Shown here: positions 63,346-64,000 of the stretch, in pieces
Numbering within the stretch: the stretch's first letter is position 1
How the letters are laid out: each line of letters starts with the position of its first letter
From: Brugia malayi
Taxonomy: Eukaryota > Nematoda > Chromadorea > Rhabditida > Onchocercidae
DNA: 64,000 bases
Direction of reading: 5' to 3'
NCBI RefSeq assembly: GCF_000002995.4
Contig: NW_025062478.1
Span: 5,494,001 to 5,558,000 of the forward strand
The notes under the pieces: generated by a model
What the model saw: only the letters and a program-made list of their open reading frames with translations
What the model was told of the DNA's origin: nothing
The model's database searches: none
Made by a program: the position numbers and the translations under genes

Positions 63346-63670
63346 TTAGCTTCTAAGACATGATTTTATCATCCCACAACCATAGCCTCCACTGGAATCA
63401 CTTACATAACGAATATTTTGGACCCGACCAGTGCATGGTATCAGAAAAACACGTGGGTAGCGATGAACAAGATCTTCCCAATGCACAAAAAAAATGTCAG
63501 GAATGCGTAATTTATATAAAATTTGTCCGGTTACTGACAGCTTTTTTACCCGGCATAAACTTTCAATATAAAATAATTGCACATTATGAAGTCGTAACAA
63601 ATCGAACAGTGCCGCAGCAAAACAAATTGGTAAGCAAACACCTGGTCCGTTGCAGATTATTGCATCAGGC
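63346..63670 (-). CDS. ALG14: ALG14, C-terminal exon (UDP-GlcNAc transferase membrane subunit)
   Basis: ALG14 anchors ALG13 at the ER membrane; together they add the second GlcNAc to dolichol-PP-GlcNAc in N-glycan synthesis. The exon begins after TTTTTTTTTCAG at 63670 and reads PDAIICNGPGVCLPICFAAA, LRLHNVQLFYIESLCRVKKL, SVTGQILYKLRIPDIFFVHW and EDLVHRYPRVFLIP, matching the family pattern PDLVLCNGPGTCVPI ... YVESICRVxxLSLSGKIL ... VQWPxLxxxYP. The family normally ends soon after the last block; here either the frame runs to TAG at 63346 or a donor at GTAAGTG near 63413 is used. The N-terminal half with GSGGHT was not found between 63670 and the right edge, so it probably lies beyond 64000. 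A candidate upstream piece (PRSWRNYYARYLNNTK, near 63838) does not join in phase. Confidence 0.9.
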
Positions 63671-64000
63671 CTGAAAAAAAAACTTTAAATTTTAATGTGA
63701 AACTTCAATGAAACTTTAATACTTTGCACACGTTAGAGAATAACTTCGACTCCAAACATCAGGACCCCTTTACCAAAAACAAAAAGAATCTTAGTATTGT
63801 TGAGGTAGCGAGCATAATAATTCCTCCAACTTCGAGGCTTAATAAGAAAATCCAACTCGGACTTTAAATCTTAAAATCTGAAATGTTAACTTCATAATTT
63901 TCCCAAGTTCCAACAATTCCGCCTCTTCCATAATTTTAAAAATATTACCTTCTATGTGAACAGTAAACTGATCACCTTATTCGCCATATCAAAAATAAGC

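Overview
The window looks like nuclear DNA of a nematode, most likely a spirurid or filarial one; I cannot name the species. It is AT-rich. Genes are split by many short introns with TTTCAG-type acceptors, and several start codons sit a few bases after an unpaired TTTCAG or TTCAG, as expected for spliced-leader trans-splicing. There are nematode-type genes (an ODR-2/Ly6-like GPI protein, small low-complexity secreted proteins) beside conserved housekeeping genes. I see no viral, bacterial or complete transposon gene, no rRNA or tRNA gene, and no CRISPR array.

Layout. 161-997 (-): a HOP2/PSMC3IP-like gene, incomplete or damaged. 2463-5469 (-): Mps1/TTK kinase. 7582-8312 (+): secreted cysteine- and polyproline-rich protein. 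8313-12809: gene-poor. 12821-13004 (-): orphan Aurora-kinase-like exon. 14518-16212 (-): secreted Cys/Pro/Gln-rich protein. 18950-20547 (+): secreted Tyr-rich peptide with a Gly-rich tail, apparently using a GC-AG intron. 21449-24228 (-): 26S proteasome ATPase Rpt2. 27515-32225 (-) and 32653-39814 (+): SDAD1/Sda1 and TELO2/CLK-2, divergently transcribed from a 427-bp gap. 40672-47347 (-): ODR-2/HOT-family Ly6 protein, with a 5.8-kb first intron. 54669-54809 (+): probable signal-peptide exon of an unknown gene. 55533-60809 (+): ZNF277 homologue. 61956-62061 (+): good-looking exon of an unknown gene. 63346-63670 (-): C-terminal exon of ALG14, which continues past the right edge.

Functionally this is a mixed neighbourhood rather than one pathway. 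Two adjacent genes at the left end, HOP2-like and Mps1, are both reported missing from Caenorhabditis elegans, which makes this end the most informative for nematode meiosis and mitosis. Three small secreted proteins with simple-sequence bodies lie within 13 kb (7.6-20.5 kb) and may be extracellular-matrix, cuticle or eggshell components; that is inference only. Exon boundaries were read by eye; outer limits are firmer than internal ones.
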